Positions 55,793 to 64,000 of a stretch of DNA of 64,000 nucleotides are shown here, one piece after another. The position numbers were made by a program, and so were the translations under genes. Origin of the DNA: Corynebacterium pollutisoli (lineage in GTDB: Bacteria; Actinomycetota; Actinomycetes; Mycobacteriales; Mycobacteriaceae); NCBI RefSeq assembly GCF_900177745.1, contig NZ_FXAR01000002.1, forward strand, positions 186,001 to 250,000, written 5' to 3'. The notes under the pieces are model-generated. The model was not told the origin of the DNA and made no database searches. It worked only from the letters and a program-made list of their open reading frames with translations. Positions within the stretch are counted from its first letter, which is position 1, and each line of letters opens with the position of its first letter.

Positions 55793-56974
55793 CTATCCGG
55801 GCAGGCGCACCGGCATGAGCAGGTAGGTGAACTCGGTCTCCGGGGTCGGGAACGTGCCGTCCGCGTCGGCCTCCGGCAGCTCCGCCGGCTCCGGGACGAG
55901 GATCGCCGGGCGGGACGGCTCAGTGAAGCCGAACACCACGCGGGAGGTGTTGATGACGCCCAGACCGTCCCGCAGGTAGCCGGGGTTGAAGGCGATGACC
56001 AGCTCATCCTTGCCGGTGAACGCGCAGGGCAGGCGCTCCTCGGCGTGGCCGGAGTCCATGCCGCCGGCGGAGAGGATGAGCTCCCCGTCGGTGAACTGCA
56101 TGCGGATCTGCGCGTTGCGCTCGGTGACCAGGCTGACGCGACGGATGGCCTCCTGCAGCGGGGCGATCTCGACGCTGGCGATGGAGGTGTGCGTCTTCGG
56201 CAGCAGCGGCTGGATGTTCGGGAAGTCCGCGTCGAGCATGCGGGCGGTGGTCTCCCGGGAGTCGGTGTGGATGCCGAACAGGCCGGCCGCGCCGATCTGT
56301 TCGCCGGTGCCCACGGCGATCTCCACCGGGTTGGTGGTGTCGAGGCTGCGGGCGTTGTCCAGCAGGGTCTTGGCCGGAACCAGCAGCTTCGCCTGCACAT
56401 CCGGGGACGCCGGATCCCACTCGAAGGTGCGCAGCGCCAGACGGAAACGGTCCGTGGCGGCCAGCTTCACCTGGTTACCGGCGACCTCCATGTGCACGCC
56501 GGTGAGCATCGGCAGGGTGTCGTCCTTGCCGGCGGCGGTGGCCACCTGGGTCACGGCCTCGTTGAACAGCTCCGGGTTGATGGTGCCGGTGACCTCCGGC
56601 AGCGTCGGGATCTGCGGGTAGTCGTCCAGCGGGATGAGCGGGAGCTCGAAGCGGGAGGAACCACACGACAGCAGAGCCTTGGACCCGTCGACCCGCAGCT
56701 CCACCGGCTTGTTCGGCAGGTTGCTGACGATCTCCGCGATGAGCTTGCCCGCCACCGCGATGCGGCCCTGGTCCCCGATCTCCGCGGCGACGCGGACCTT
56801 GGTGGAGACCTCGTAGTCGAAGCCGGCGAACTCGAGACCGTTGTCATCCGCAGTGATGAGCATGGCGCGCAGGACCGGCTGCGTCACCTTGGTGGGCAGG
56901 CTCCTGGCGACCCATGCGACGGCGTGGGCCAGATCATCCCTGACCACCCGGAACGACACTGCTTGTGACTCCAT
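55793..56974 (-). CDS. dnaN: DNA polymerase III beta subunit (sliding clamp)
   Basis: Ring clamp that holds polymerase on DNA. The 393-residue protein contains three clamp domains; RDDLAHAVAWVARSLPTK begins the first and VRLPG ends the third. ATG 56974 is chosen: AAGGAG is 8 bases upstream, and the upstream in-frame extension to 57037 looks non-coding. Its stop lies 9 bases before the recF ATC start. Confidence 0.95.
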   Translation of the reverse strand: MESQAVSFRVVRDDLAHAVAWVARSLPTKVTQPVLRAMLITADDNGLEFAGFDYEVSTKVRVAAEIGDQGRIAVAGKLIAEIVSNLPNKPVELRVDGSKALLSCGSSRFELPLIPLDDYPQIPTLPEVTGTINPELFNEAVTQVATAAGKDDTLPMLTGVHMEVAGNQVKLAATDRFRLALRTFEWDPASPDVQAKLLVPAKTLLDNARSLDTTNPVEIAVGTGEQIGAAGLFGIHTDSRETTARMLDADFPNIQPLLPKTHTSIASVEIAPLQEAIRRVSLVTERNAQIRMQFTDGELILSAGGMDSGHAEERLPCAFTGKDELVIAFNPGYLRDGLGVINTSRVVFGFTEPSRPAILVPEPAELPEADADGTFPTPETEFTYLLMPVRLPG

Positions 56975-57196
56975 GCTTGCGGGCTCCTTGAAAAAATTGT
57001 GATCCGCCGTCGCGGACCCCTGAATAACAAACTCCAACGTACCTGACTGCCCCGGGTGATCGAACTCTTGTCATTCGCTCCGCCGCCCGTCCCGGGCTCC
57101 CCGGCCCGGAGGCGACGACCGTTCTCCCCACATCCTCTTTCTTCTCTAGGAATTACAAGTATTAAAGACAGGAGTAACAGTAGGTCCTGTGCAACC

Positions 57197-57467
57197 TGTG
57201 GATGAGGGGCTGAATCTCAAGGTAGCCGAGCGAATCGTTCATGTGATTCGGGGTGTGGACAACGTGTGGATAACTCTGGGCAATTGTGGATAACTCTGCG
57301 GGGTGCGAATCCATCCACAGCGGTGTGGGCATTCATCCACCGCTTCTCAACAGGGAAAACGCGGTTATCCACAGGGCGTTCGGACGGTGTGACCCCGGTC
57401 ACTCTGTGACTAATCTCTCTGAGTTACATTGCTGTAATTACACAGGTGTGGATAACGCTGTGGACAA
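57197..57467. promoter_or_regulatory. oriC: oriC region: DnaA boxes between dnaN and dnaA
   Basis: Perfect TTATCCACA boxes at 57265, 57285 and 57447 (all reverse) and 57365 (forward). TTGTCCACA, the actinobacterial box, is at 57254 and 57459 (reverse). One-mismatch boxes at 57197 and 57311. The surrounding stretch (57130-57180) is AT-rich and may be the unwinding element. This is the usual origin location in corynebacteria. Confidence 0.85.
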
Positions 57468-57480
57468 CTCCTGAGCTGAG

Positions 57481-57571
57481 GGAACCCCGGGATTACCACC
57501 CCGGGTCCCGTGGTCGGGGAGCCCAGCCAACCCGGTATCGACGTGATCTCGGGGTAGCGCCCCCGGGGTTG
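57481..57571 (-). repeat. ~90-bp palindromic repeat, copy B
   Basis: Reverse-oriented relative of the repeat at 44980-45068. It begins AACCCCGGGATTACCACCCC and ends GGGGTAGCGCCCCCGGGGTT. It sits between the DnaA boxes and the dnaA terminator. Confidence 0.6.
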
Positions 57572-57592
57572 CGGAGCCGGAAAGAAGAACAA

Positions 57593-57624
57593 CCCGTCGC
57601 CCACCGGAAACGGTGGGTGACGGG
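57593..57624 (-). terminator. Terminator of dnaA
   Basis: 14-bp stem (57593-57606 with 57611-57624, one G:T pair) with a GAAA loop. On the minus strand a TTGTTCTTCTTT tail follows. The copy of the repeated word at 57625 is immediately adjacent. Confidence 0.8.
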
Positions 57625-57636
57625 TCGTCGATAAGC
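57625..57636 (+). repeat. 11-of-12 copy of the repeated word (TCGTCGATAAGC)
   Basis: Core CGTCGATAAGC intact, first base differs. It touches the dnaA terminator hairpin, 8 bases from the dnaA stop. Confidence 0.6.
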
Positions 57637-57643
57637 GGGGGTG

Positions 57644-59206
57644 TCAGCCGCGGCCGCGGTTCTTCACCAGCTGCGTGAGCGCCTGGATCTCATCGTAGGT
57701 GTCGCGCTTCTCGGTCATCTCCTTGCGGATCTTCCGGTCGGCGTACATCACGGTGGTGTGGTCCTTGCCGCCGAACTCGTTGCCGATCTTCGGCAGGGAG
57801 AGGTCGGTGAGCTCGCGGCACAGGTACATGGCCAGCTGGCGGGCGTGCGCCACGGCGCGGGTCTTGCCGGCACCGGTCAGGGTGTCCAGGGTGATGCCGA
57901 AGTAGTCGGCGGTGACCTCCATGATCGTCGACGCGGTGATCTCGATGTCGGCGGAGTCCGGGAGGATGTCGCGCAGGGCGATCTCGGCCATCTCCTGGTT
58001 GATGGGCTCGTCGATGAGCGAGGAGTAGGCCGACACGCGGATGAGCGCGCCCTCCAATTCGCGGATGGAGGACTCGAAACGCGAGGCGATGAGTTCGAGC
58101 ACACCACGGTCGACGTGGGTGCCGTCGGCCTGGGCCTTCTTCTCCAGGATGGCGATGCGGGTCTCGAGGTCCGGCGGCTGGATGTCGGTGATGAGGCCGC
58201 CCTCGAAACGGGTGCGCAGGCGGTCCTCCAGCGTGGTCAGCTGCTTCGGCGGGCGGTCGGAGGACAGGATGATCTGCTTGTCCGCCTGGTGGAGGGCGTT
58301 GAACGTGTGGAAGAACTCCTCCTGCGTACCCTCCTTGCCCTCGAGGAACTGGATGTCGTCGACCATCAGGATGTCGAGGTTGCGGTAGCGGCGCTTGAAG
58401 GACTCCTGGCGGTCATCGCGCACGGAGTTGATGTAGTCGTTGGTGAATTCCTCACTGGAGACGTACTTCACGCGCAGCCCCGGCTGCAACACCTGGGCGT
58501 AGTTGCCGGCCGCGTGGAGCAGGTGCGTCTTACCGAGTCCGGAACCACCCCAGATGAACAGGGGGTTGTAGGCGCGGGCCGGGTTCTCCGCGACGGCCAC
58601 CGCGGCGCCGTTGGCGAAACGGTTGGAGGAACCGATGACGAAGTTCTCGAAGGTGTACTTCGGGTTGAGGGACTTCTCGCGGTTCGGGTCGTGCGCCGGG
58701 GTCTCGCGCGGCAGGCGCTGGGACTGGTGATAGACGGGGGCCGAGGGCTGCGGCTGCGGCGCCTGCACCTGCTGGAGCGGCTGCACATAGGTCTGGGTGG
58801 GGGCAGCCGGAGCGGGCGCCGGCGGCGGGGTGTGCGTGGTGTCCCAGCCGAGCTGCTCCTGGACCCCGGGCACGCTGGTCTGGATCGGCGGCTGTGGTGT
58901 CTGTGGTGCGGGCATGGCGGCCGGTTCGACGGAGACGGCGAGGCTGCAGGGGCGGCCGGTGCGTTCGGTGAGCACCTTCACGATGTGGGGGCCGAAATCG
59001 TCCTCGATGACCTGTTTGGCCATGGCGTGCGGGGTGGCCAGGACGGCGTACCCGTCGACGAGCACGATGGGCTGGACGAGTCCGAGGAAGGCCCGCTGCT
59101 GGTGCGTGAAGGTGGGGATGCTCGAGTCGGGGCGCTCGGACTGGTTGAGGAGCTCCGCCTTGATCTCCTGCCAGGTTTCGGCAAGTGACTGTTGCTGATC
59201 CGCCAC
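57644..59206 (-). CDS. dnaA: Chromosomal replication initiator DnaA
   Basis: Binds DnaA boxes and melts oriC. The 520-residue protein has a short N-terminal domain, a Pro/Gln-rich linker (residues 115-160), the AAA+ domain ([27 protein letters not shown]), and a C-terminal DNA-binding domain with [14 protein letters not shown], the DnaA signature. GTG 59206 ([12 protein letters not shown]) with an AGGAG site 9 bases upstream is chosen over the ORF's earlier start codons. Confidence 0.95.
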   Translation of the reverse strand: MADQQQSLAETWQEIKAELLNQSERPDSSIPTFTHQQRAFLGLVQPIVLVDGYAVLATPHAMAKQVIEDDFGPHIVKVLTERTGRPCSLAVSVEPAAMPAPQTPQPPIQTSVPGVQEQLGWDTTHTPPPAPAPAAPTQTYVQPLQQVQAPQPQPSAPVYHQSQRLPRETPAHDPNREKSLNPKYTFENFVIGSSNRFANGAAVAVAENPARAYNPLFIWGGSGLGKTHLLHAAGNYAQVLQPGLRVKYVSSEEFTNDYINSVRDDRQESFKRRYRNLDILMVDDIQFLEGKEGTQEEFFHTFNALHQADKQIILSSDRPPKQLTTLEDRLRTRFEGGLITDIQPPDLETRIAILEKKAQADGTHVDRGVLELIASRFESSIRELEGALIRVSAYSSLIDEPINQEMAEIALRDILPDSADIEITASTIMEVTADYFGITLDTLTGAGKTRAVAHARQLAMYLCRELTDLSLPKIGNEFGGKDHTTVMYADRKIRKEMTEKRDTYDEIQALTQLVKNRGRG

Positions 59207-59356
59207 GTGAGGCTGCTCCTTTTTCATTCCGGACAATAACGGGCACATCCGGGCACGCCGAATGCTTCTGCGGTGGGGTGGGTGGGGCCTGGCGTGAGAT
59301 CGTGCACCGCAGCTGTTCACAGGGCCTCCCCCAGGGGGATTATGGCCGCGACCTCG

Positions 59357-59520
59357 CCATCCACAGAGTTATCCACAGGTGTGGAGAATCTGCCGAGAGA
59401 ATCTTTCCACAGCCTAGTCTATAACCTGTGGATAAAACGATTCGCCTACAGCGCCTCCCTCACCTGCGGAAATGTCACCTCCCTGCCCAACCCTCAACCT
59501 GAGATTGACAGTTATCCACA
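59357..59520. promoter_or_regulatory. DnaA boxes upstream of dnaA
   Basis: Perfect TTATCCACA at 59369 and 59512, one reverse at 59427, and CCATCCACA at 59357. They lie between dnaA and rpmH, so they probably serve dnaA autoregulation and origin function. Confidence 0.8.
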
Positions 59521-59755
59521 GGGGTGGTGATGAACGCTCTGTGATGTTGTGTGAGTTCCTCCATTGTTACCCAACTCCGCGACGTGGTGTCCATAATCGG
59601 ATCATCGAACGCCGCCGCCCGGCCTGCGGCGCCTCGCGACGGCATCGCAGACTGCTGGGGAAACGGGCAAACACCCCGGTGAGCAGCCAAAAATCACAGG
59701 GTTGTCATTTCAGGGGCACCCGCGGCGGGGGCCGCGACACGCCGGGTGAGTCAAT
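59521..59755. other. Non-coding region between dnaA and the rpmH promoter
   Basis: No gene, tRNA or clear repeat was found in these 235 bases. Short palindromes such as GCAGGCC-type stems occur but none stands out. Confidence 0.4.
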
Positions 59756-59785
59756 TTGTTCGAGAGGTGTCCCCTCGCGTAGTCT
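59756..59785 (+). promoter_or_regulatory. Putative rpmH promoter
   Basis: TTGTTC at 59756-59761 and TAGTCT at 59780-59785, separated by 18 bases. It leaves a leader of about 200 bases before rpmH, with GC-rich stems. Confidence 0.45.
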
Positions 59786-59991
59786 GTGATGGTCTGTCAC
59801 ACCGCCGGATGCGCCCGACACGGGACTGCGCCGGCGGATGTGTGTGAGAGCAGCGTCGGCACCGGATCACCGGGCCGCGGCACCCGCCGCGCGTCAGTGC
59901 GGACGCAGCACATCTCAGTTTGTAATAGAAACTTCAGCGGTCTCGCCGGTCCCGTACGGGGCGACCGCGTCACAACGCAAGGAGAACAACC

Positions 59992-60135
59992 GTGGCAAAG
60001 GGCAAGCGGACGTTCCAGCCGAACAACCGTCGTCGCGCACGCGTGCACGGCTTCCGTACCCGTATGCGCACCCGTGCAGGTCGCGCCATCGTCTCGGCGC
60101 GTCGCCGTAAGGGCCGCGCCAAGCTGACCGCTTAA
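59992..60135 (+). CDS. rpmH: 50S ribosomal protein L34
   Basis: A 47-residue, very basic ribosomal protein. The sequence from GTG 59992 is [20 protein letters not shown] and continues [20 protein letters not shown], the conserved L34 pattern. It has a GGAG ribosome-binding site. It begins the rpmH-rnpA-yidD-yidC-rsmG run that is conserved beside oriC. Confidence 0.97.
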   Translation: MAKGKRTFQPNNRRRARVHGFRTRMRTRAGRAIVSARRRKGRAKLTA

Positions 60136-60147
60136 TTCGCACCACCG

Positions 60148-60510
60148 GTGCTTCCGAAGCAGCACAAGTTCACGTCGCCGACTGACTTCAGCCGGACGAT
60201 CAAGCGTGGACGCCGCGCCGGTAGCCGCACCGTAGTGGTTCATCTCAATGAGCCCGACGCCGGAGCCACACCAGCCCACCAGGGCGGCCCCCGCGTCGGG
60301 CTCATCGTCTCCAAGGCCGTCGGGAACGCGGTGCTCCGGCACCGTACCTCCCGGCGGCTTCGCCACGTCTTGGCCTCGCTTTTCGACGCCCTCCCGCCCA
60401 CCGTCGACATCGTCGTCCGGGCGCTGCCCGCCTCCGGTGGGGCGTCGTCCGCGGATCTGGAGCGTGACCTGCGCAAGGCCTTGCGTCGCCTGGGGGCCCT
60501 GCATGAGTAG
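60148..60510 (+). CDS. rnpA: Ribonuclease P protein component
   Basis: Basic cofactor of RNase P, which matures the 5' ends of tRNAs. The 120-residue protein shows the RnpA motif [20 protein letters not shown], with the cleft-forming [16 protein letters not shown] earlier. It starts at GTG 60148, 12 bases after the rpmH stop, and its stop overlaps yidD by 8 bases. Confidence 0.93.
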   Translation: MLPKQHKFTSPTDFSRTIKRGRRAGSRTVVVHLNEPDAGATPAHQGGPRVGLIVSKAVGNAVLRHRTSRRLRHVLASLFDALPPTVDIVVRALPASGGASSADLERDLRKALRRLGALHE

Positions 60511-60757
60511 GCTCTCCCCCGCCGCGCGGGCCCTGGAGGCGGCGGTGCTGTTCTACCAAAAAAACATCTCGCCCCTTAAGATGGGGTCGTCCTGCCGTTT
60601 TGAACCGACCTGCAGCTCCTATGCGCTCGGCGCCGTCCGTGGACACGGGGCGTGGAAGGGGTCGGTGATGGCACTGGCCCGACTGAGCAAGTGCGGTCCA
60701 TGGCATCCGGGCGGGTATGACCCCGTCCCCGAAAAAACCGATATCAAGGAGTCCTGA
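60503..60757 (+). CDS. yidD: Membrane protein insertion efficiency factor
   Basis: An 84-residue protein that assists YidC. The motif [20 protein letters not shown] with its Cys residues, [16 protein letters not shown], then [17 protein letters not shown] are diagnostic. It overlaps the end of rnpA and ends 6 bases before yidC. Confidence 0.95.
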   Translation: MSRLSPAARALEAAVLFYQKNISPLKMGSSCRFEPTCSSYALGAVRGHGAWKGSVMALARLSKCGPWHPGGYDPVPEKTDIKES

Positions 60758-60763
60758 CACACA

Positions 60764-61729
60764 GTGCTCAACTTCATCTACTGGCCGATCTCGGCCATCC
60801 TGTGGTTCTGGCACAAGGTCTTCAGCTTCGTGCTCGACCCGGACCTCGGCATCACCTGGGTGCTGGCGATCGTGTTCCTCACGTTCACCATCAAGGCGAT
60901 CATGTTCAAGCCGACCCAGAACCAGCTGCGCTCGGGCCGCAAGATGCAGGAAATGCAGCCGAAGATGGCTGAGATCCGCAACAAGTACAAGAACGACCAG
61001 CAGAAGATGATGGAGGAGACGCGCAAGCTCCAGAAGGAGATGGGCGTCAACCCGCTGCTCGGCTGTCTGCCGATGCTGGTGCAGATCCCGGTGTTCATCG
61101 GCCTGTTCCACGTGCTGCGCTCCTTCAACCGCACCGGTGAGGGTGTCGGCCAGCTGGGCCTGTCCATCGAGGAGAACTACAACACCCCGAACTACATCTT
61201 CGGTGTGGACGAGGTCCAGTCCTTCATCGACGCCCGTTTCTTCGGCGTCCCGCTGTCCTCCTACATCTCCATGCCGCAGGACATGTACCAGGCGTTCCAG
61301 CCGGTCGACTTCACGCGCACCGACATCATCATGGTGGCGGCGCCGCTGGCGATCATCATCGCCGTGGCGACCCACTTCAACGCGCGTATGTCCATCGACC
61401 GTCAGAAGGCCCGCATCGCCTCCGGCAAGCAGGCCGCCCCGTCCGGTGACAACGCCGACATGATGGCCATGCAGATGGGCATGATGAACAAGATGATGCT
61501 GTGGGTCATGCCCGCCACCATCCTGTTCACCGGCTTCCTGTGGCACATCGGCCTGCTGTTCTACATGATGTCCAACAACGTGTGGACCTTCTTCCAGCAG
61601 CGTGTCCTCTTCGCCCAGATGGACCGCGAGGAGGAGGCCGAGGAGGAGGCCCGCAAGGCCCTCAAGCGCACCACCGCCCCGGCCCCCGGCGCCCGGGCCG
61701 GCGCCAAGAAGAAGCGGAAGAAGAAGTAA
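60764..61729 (+). CDS. yidC: Membrane protein insertase YidC
   Basis: Inserts and folds inner-membrane proteins. The 321-residue protein has the five-helix core without a large periplasmic domain, as in Gram-positives: TWVLAIVFLTFTIKAIMFKP, then GCLPMLVQIPVFIGLFHVL and WVMPATILFTGFLWHIGLL. A coiled-coil loop (KMAEIRNKYKNDQQKMMEET) follows the first helix. The Lys/Arg-rich tail (GAKKKRKKK) may contact the ribosome. GTG 60764 is the start. Confidence 0.95.
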   Translation: MLNFIYWPISAILWFWHKVFSFVLDPDLGITWVLAIVFLTFTIKAIMFKPTQNQLRSGRKMQEMQPKMAEIRNKYKNDQQKMMEETRKLQKEMGVNPLLGCLPMLVQIPVFIGLFHVLRSFNRTGEGVGQLGLSIEENYNTPNYIFGVDEVQSFIDARFFGVPLSSYISMPQDMYQAFQPVDFTRTDIIMVAAPLAIIIAVATHFNARMSIDRQKARIASGKQAAPSGDNADMMAMQMGMMNKMMLWVMPATILFTGFLWHIGLLFYMMSNNVWTFFQQRVLFAQMDREEEAEEEARKALKRTTAPAPGARAGAKKKRKKK

Positions 61730-61762
61730 CCCCCGCTTCCCGACGTCCCCCCGCAGCCCCCG

Positions 61763-61795
61763 CAGCCACCGTGAACCCCCGGTTCACGGTGGCTG
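61763..61795 (+). terminator. Hairpin between yidC and rsmG
   Basis: A perfect 15-bp stem with a three-base loop (61763-61777 with 61781-61795). No U-run follows. It could reduce read-through between the two genes. Confidence 0.6.
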
Positions 61796-61809
61796 TATCG
61801 TTATGAGAC

Positions 61810-62445
61810 ATGAGTGAGACCCCCGCACAGGCCGAGGCCGTCTTCGGCGCGCGACTGCCCCTCGCCGAGGCGTACCACGAGTCCCTGGCCACTTACGGCT
61901 CCACCCGCGGCTTCATCGGACCCCGTGAGGTCGACCGCCTGTGGGACCGCCACATCCTCAACTGCGCCGTCATCGGCGAGGTCATGGAGCACGGGGCCCG
62001 CGTCGCCGACGTCGGCTCCGGCGCCGGTCTGCCGGGCATCCCGCTGGCCATCGCCCGCCCCGACCTCGACATCACCCTCATCGAGCCGCTGCTCAAGCGC
62101 TCGGTGTACCTGCAGGAGGTCGTCGACGCCCTCGGCCTGCCGAACGTCACGGTCATCCGCGGCCGCGCCGAGGAGAAGCAGGTCCGGGAGGCTCTCGACG
62201 GTGGCGTGGACATCGTCACCTCCCGCGCCGTCGCCCCGCTGGGCAAGCTCGCCGGCTGGTCGCTCCCCCTCGTGCGTCGGGGCGGCGAGATGATCGCCAT
62301 GAAGGGCTCCTCCGTGGCGGAGGAGCTGGAGCGCGATGCCGCGCTCATCAGGAAGGCCGGGGGCGGGCGGGCGTCGATAAGCACGGTCGGCGACGCCCAC
62401 CTCGCGGAGCCCACGACGATCATCCGTGTCCCCCGCGTGCACTAA
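61810..62445 (+). CDS. rsmG: 16S rRNA (guanine-527-N7)-methyltransferase
   Basis: Methylates G527 of 16S rRNA; loss gives low-level streptomycin resistance. The 211-residue protein has the SAM motif [21 protein letters not shown] near residue 65 and IIRVPR near the end. It follows yidC without a jag/R3H gene between them, unlike many firmicutes. A 12-mer copy lies at 62371. Confidence 0.92.
   Translation: MSETPAQAEAVFGARLPLAEAYHESLATYGSTRGFIGPREVDRLWDRHILNCAVIGEVMEHGARVADVGSGAGLPGIPLAIARPDLDITLIEPLLKRSVYLQEVVDALGLPNVTVIRGRAEEKQVREALDGGVDIVTSRAVAPLGKLAGWSLPLVRRGGEMIAMKGSSVAEELERDAALIRKAGGGRASISTVGDAHLAEPTTIIRVPRVH
62371..62382 (+). repeat. Over-represented 12-mer GCGTCGATAAGC
   Basis: Exact copy inside rsmG, read as Ala-Ser-Ile-Ser. 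Confidence 0.7.
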
Positions 62446-62503
62446 GGTGGGGAAGGCTAGACAGTTACATTGTTGAGTTGAGGAAGAGGTCAGGTCGGAA
62501 TCC

Positions 62504-63382
62504 ATGGTTGACCAGTTGCCGAAGCCGGAAGCGCCGCGTCTGATCACGGTCGCCAACCAGAAGGGCGGCGTCGGCAAGACCACCAGCTCCGTCAACCTTG
62601 CCGCTGGTCTCGCGATGCTCGGAGCGAAGGTCCTCGTCGTCGACCTCGACCCGCAGGGCAACGCCTCCACCGCCCTCGGCGCCGAGCACACCTCCGGCAC
62701 GCTCTCCAGCTACGAACTCCTCATCGGCGAGACCACCGCGGAGCAGGCACTCCAGCCCTCCACCGCCCACGAGAACCTGTTCTGCATCCCCGCCACCATC
62801 GACCTGGCCGGCGCGGAGATCGAACTCGTCTCCCTCGTGCGCCGCGAGTACCGCCTCCACGACGCGCTGCGCGGCTCCGGATTCCTCGCCGAGCAGGGCT
62901 TCGACTACGTCATCATCGACTGCCCGCCCTCGCTGGGCCTGCTCACCATCAACGCGATGACCGCCGTCGACGAGGTCCTCATCCCCATCCAGTGCGAGTA
63001 CTACGCGCTCGAGGGCGTGGGCCAGCTGCTCAACAACATCTCCATGATCCGGCAGCACCTCAACACCAGTCTCCACATCTCCGCCATCCTGCTGACCATG
63101 TACGACGCCCGCACGAAGCTCGCCGAGCAGGTCGCCACCGAGGTCCGTGCGCACTTCGGCGACGTCGTCCTCGGGCACGTCATCCCGCGGTCGGTGAAGG
63201 TCTCCGAGGCACCCGGCTACGGCCAGACGGTGCTCAACTACGACCCCACCTCCCGCGGTGCGGTGGCCTACCTCCACGCGGCCCGCGAGTTCGCCACCCG
63301 CGGTGACTACCAGCCCGCCGAATCCACCGGCCCCATCGGGGTCAGCCCCGAAACCGCTCAGCAGCTCGAATCAGAAAGGTAG
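62504..63382 (+). CDS. parA: Chromosome partitioning ATPase ParA
   Basis: Segregates the origin with ParB. The 292-residue ATPase has the deviant Walker A NQKGGVGKTTSSVNLAAGL near residue 22, VVDLDPQGNAS, and IIDCPPSLGLLTINAM. It starts at ATG 62504, 59 bases after rsmG. No canonical parS site was seen in this window. Confidence 0.96.
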   Translation: MVDQLPKPEAPRLITVANQKGGVGKTTSSVNLAAGLAMLGAKVLVVDLDPQGNASTALGAEHTSGTLSSYELLIGETTAEQALQPSTAHENLFCIPATIDLAGAEIELVSLVRREYRLHDALRGSGFLAEQGFDYVIIDCPPSLGLLTINAMTAVDEVLIPIQCEYYALEGVGQLLNNISMIRQHLNTSLHISAILLTMYDARTKLAEQVATEVRAHFGDVVLGHVIPRSVKVSEAPGYGQTVLNYDPTSRGAVAYLHAAREFATRGDYQPAESTGPIGVSPETAQQLESER

Positions 63383-63387
63383 GCGAC

Positions 63388-64000
63388 ATTGAACCAGGAA
63401 ACTCGTAAGGGCGGACTCGGTCGCGGCCTCGCCGCCCTGATCCCCTCCGGCCCCACCCCGTCCTCCCCGCGCCTGGGCGACGGCGCAGCCGACGTCATCC
63501 TCGGCGGCACCAAGGGCGCACGCGCCCAGGAACGCCAGGTCAAGGGCGCCCCCAAGCCGGGGCTGCCGGGCAGCGGGCCGACCCCCGCGGACGTGCCCGC
63601 CGAGGTGGGTGCCACCTACCGGGAGATCCCCATCGGCGAGATCTCCCCCAACCCGCACCAGCCGCGCACCGTCTTCGACGAGGAGGCCCTCGGCGAACTC
63701 GTCCATTCCATCCGCGAGTTCGGGCTCATGCAGCCCATCGTCGTCCGCACCGTCGACGACGGCTACGAGCTCGTCATGGGCGAGCGCCGCTGGCGGGCCG
63801 CCGGACGCGCCGGCCTCACCCACATCCCCGCCATCATCCGCAGCACCGATGACGGCGACATGCTCCGCGACGCCCTCCTGGAGAACATCCACCGCGTCCA
63901 GCTCAACCCGCTGGAGGAGGCCGCCGCCTACCAGCAGCTCCTCGAGGAGTTCGACGTCACCCAGGCCGAGCTCGCCGACCGCCTCGGCCGCTCCCGCCCG
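63388..64000 (+). CDS. parB: Chromosome partitioning protein ParB, 3' end missing
   Basis: Binds parS and loads condensin. It starts at TTG 63388 (AAAGGTAGG upstream). A conserved N-terminal [11 protein letters not shown] motif is followed by the CTPase part with [32 protein letters not shown] and [16 protein letters not shown]. The gene runs off the window at residue 204, before the helix-turn-helix and C-terminal dimer domain. Confidence 0.95.

Overview
The window is about two-thirds GC by eye and carries the chromosomal origin region of a Corynebacterium-type actinobacterium. The evidence is gene content and order: dnaA, dnaN, recF, dciA, gyrB and gyrA on one side; rpmH, rnpA, yidD, yidC, rsmG, parA and parB on the other; and a complete actinobacterial fhaA-fhaB-pstP-rodA-pbpA-pknA-pknB operon with crgA. 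Mycothiol-dependent formaldehyde oxidation, a BioQ-type biotin operator and a LAxTG sortase substrate also fit Corynebacterium. The species is not identified.

Layout, left to right. 1-20.9 kb is metabolic and mixed: a partial FAD/Fe-S D-lactate or glycolate dehydrogenase, RNase H-like protein, AMP nucleosidase, ferritin, lipase, sirtuin, succinate-semialdehyde dehydrogenase, three small acidic proteins, bioB with bsaP under two inverted-repeat operators, a release-factor-like protein, the metQ-metN-metI methionine importer with an M20 peptidase, a collapsed ferric-iron ABC transporter locus, an MFS transporter, a lipocalin and an SGNH hydrolase. 20.9-23.5 kb holds a CHY zinc-finger protein, a pirin, a broken PucR-like gene, an M23 peptidase, a transposase-like scrap and tRNA-Leu(CAG). 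23.8-33.1 kb is the Ser/Thr kinase and cell-wall growth operon. 33.1-33.6 kb is a long non-coding stretch with a large inverted repeat and a dense group of DnaA boxes. 33.6-45.4 kb holds rhomboid protease, cyclophilin, formaldehyde detoxification with a divergent HATPase-LuxR regulator, metE, metF, hypothetical genes, a zinc-type exporter, sulfide:quinone oxidoreductase, tRNA-Ala and tRNA-Ile. 45.4-54 kb is DUF3566-gyrA, then an accessory block (damaged RHH/Doc-like pair, repeat-rich surface protein, DUF6918 protein, phosphoesterase), then gyrB. 54.1-64 kb is dciA-recF-dnaN-dnaA, the origin, and rpmH through parB.

How the genes work together. Replication initiation (DnaA, the DnaA-box regions on both sides of dnaA, the sliding clamp, the DciA helicase loader, gyrase) and segregation (ParA, ParB) sit beside membrane insertion (YidC, YidD) and the kinase/phosphatase system controlling polar growth and division (PknA, PknB, PstP, FhaA, FhaB, RodA, PbpA, CrgA). 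Methionine import and synthesis (metQNI, metE, metF) occur at two separate loci.

The most notable non-gene signals are a 12-base word, GCGTCGATAAGC, far above chance, in both orientations and different reading frames; a DnaA-box cluster about 24 kb from dnaA; a pair of ~90-bp palindromic repeats, one beside dnaA; and a fusion of two ABC-transporter genes that marks a deletion. All calls come from reading the sequence only; no database search was run.
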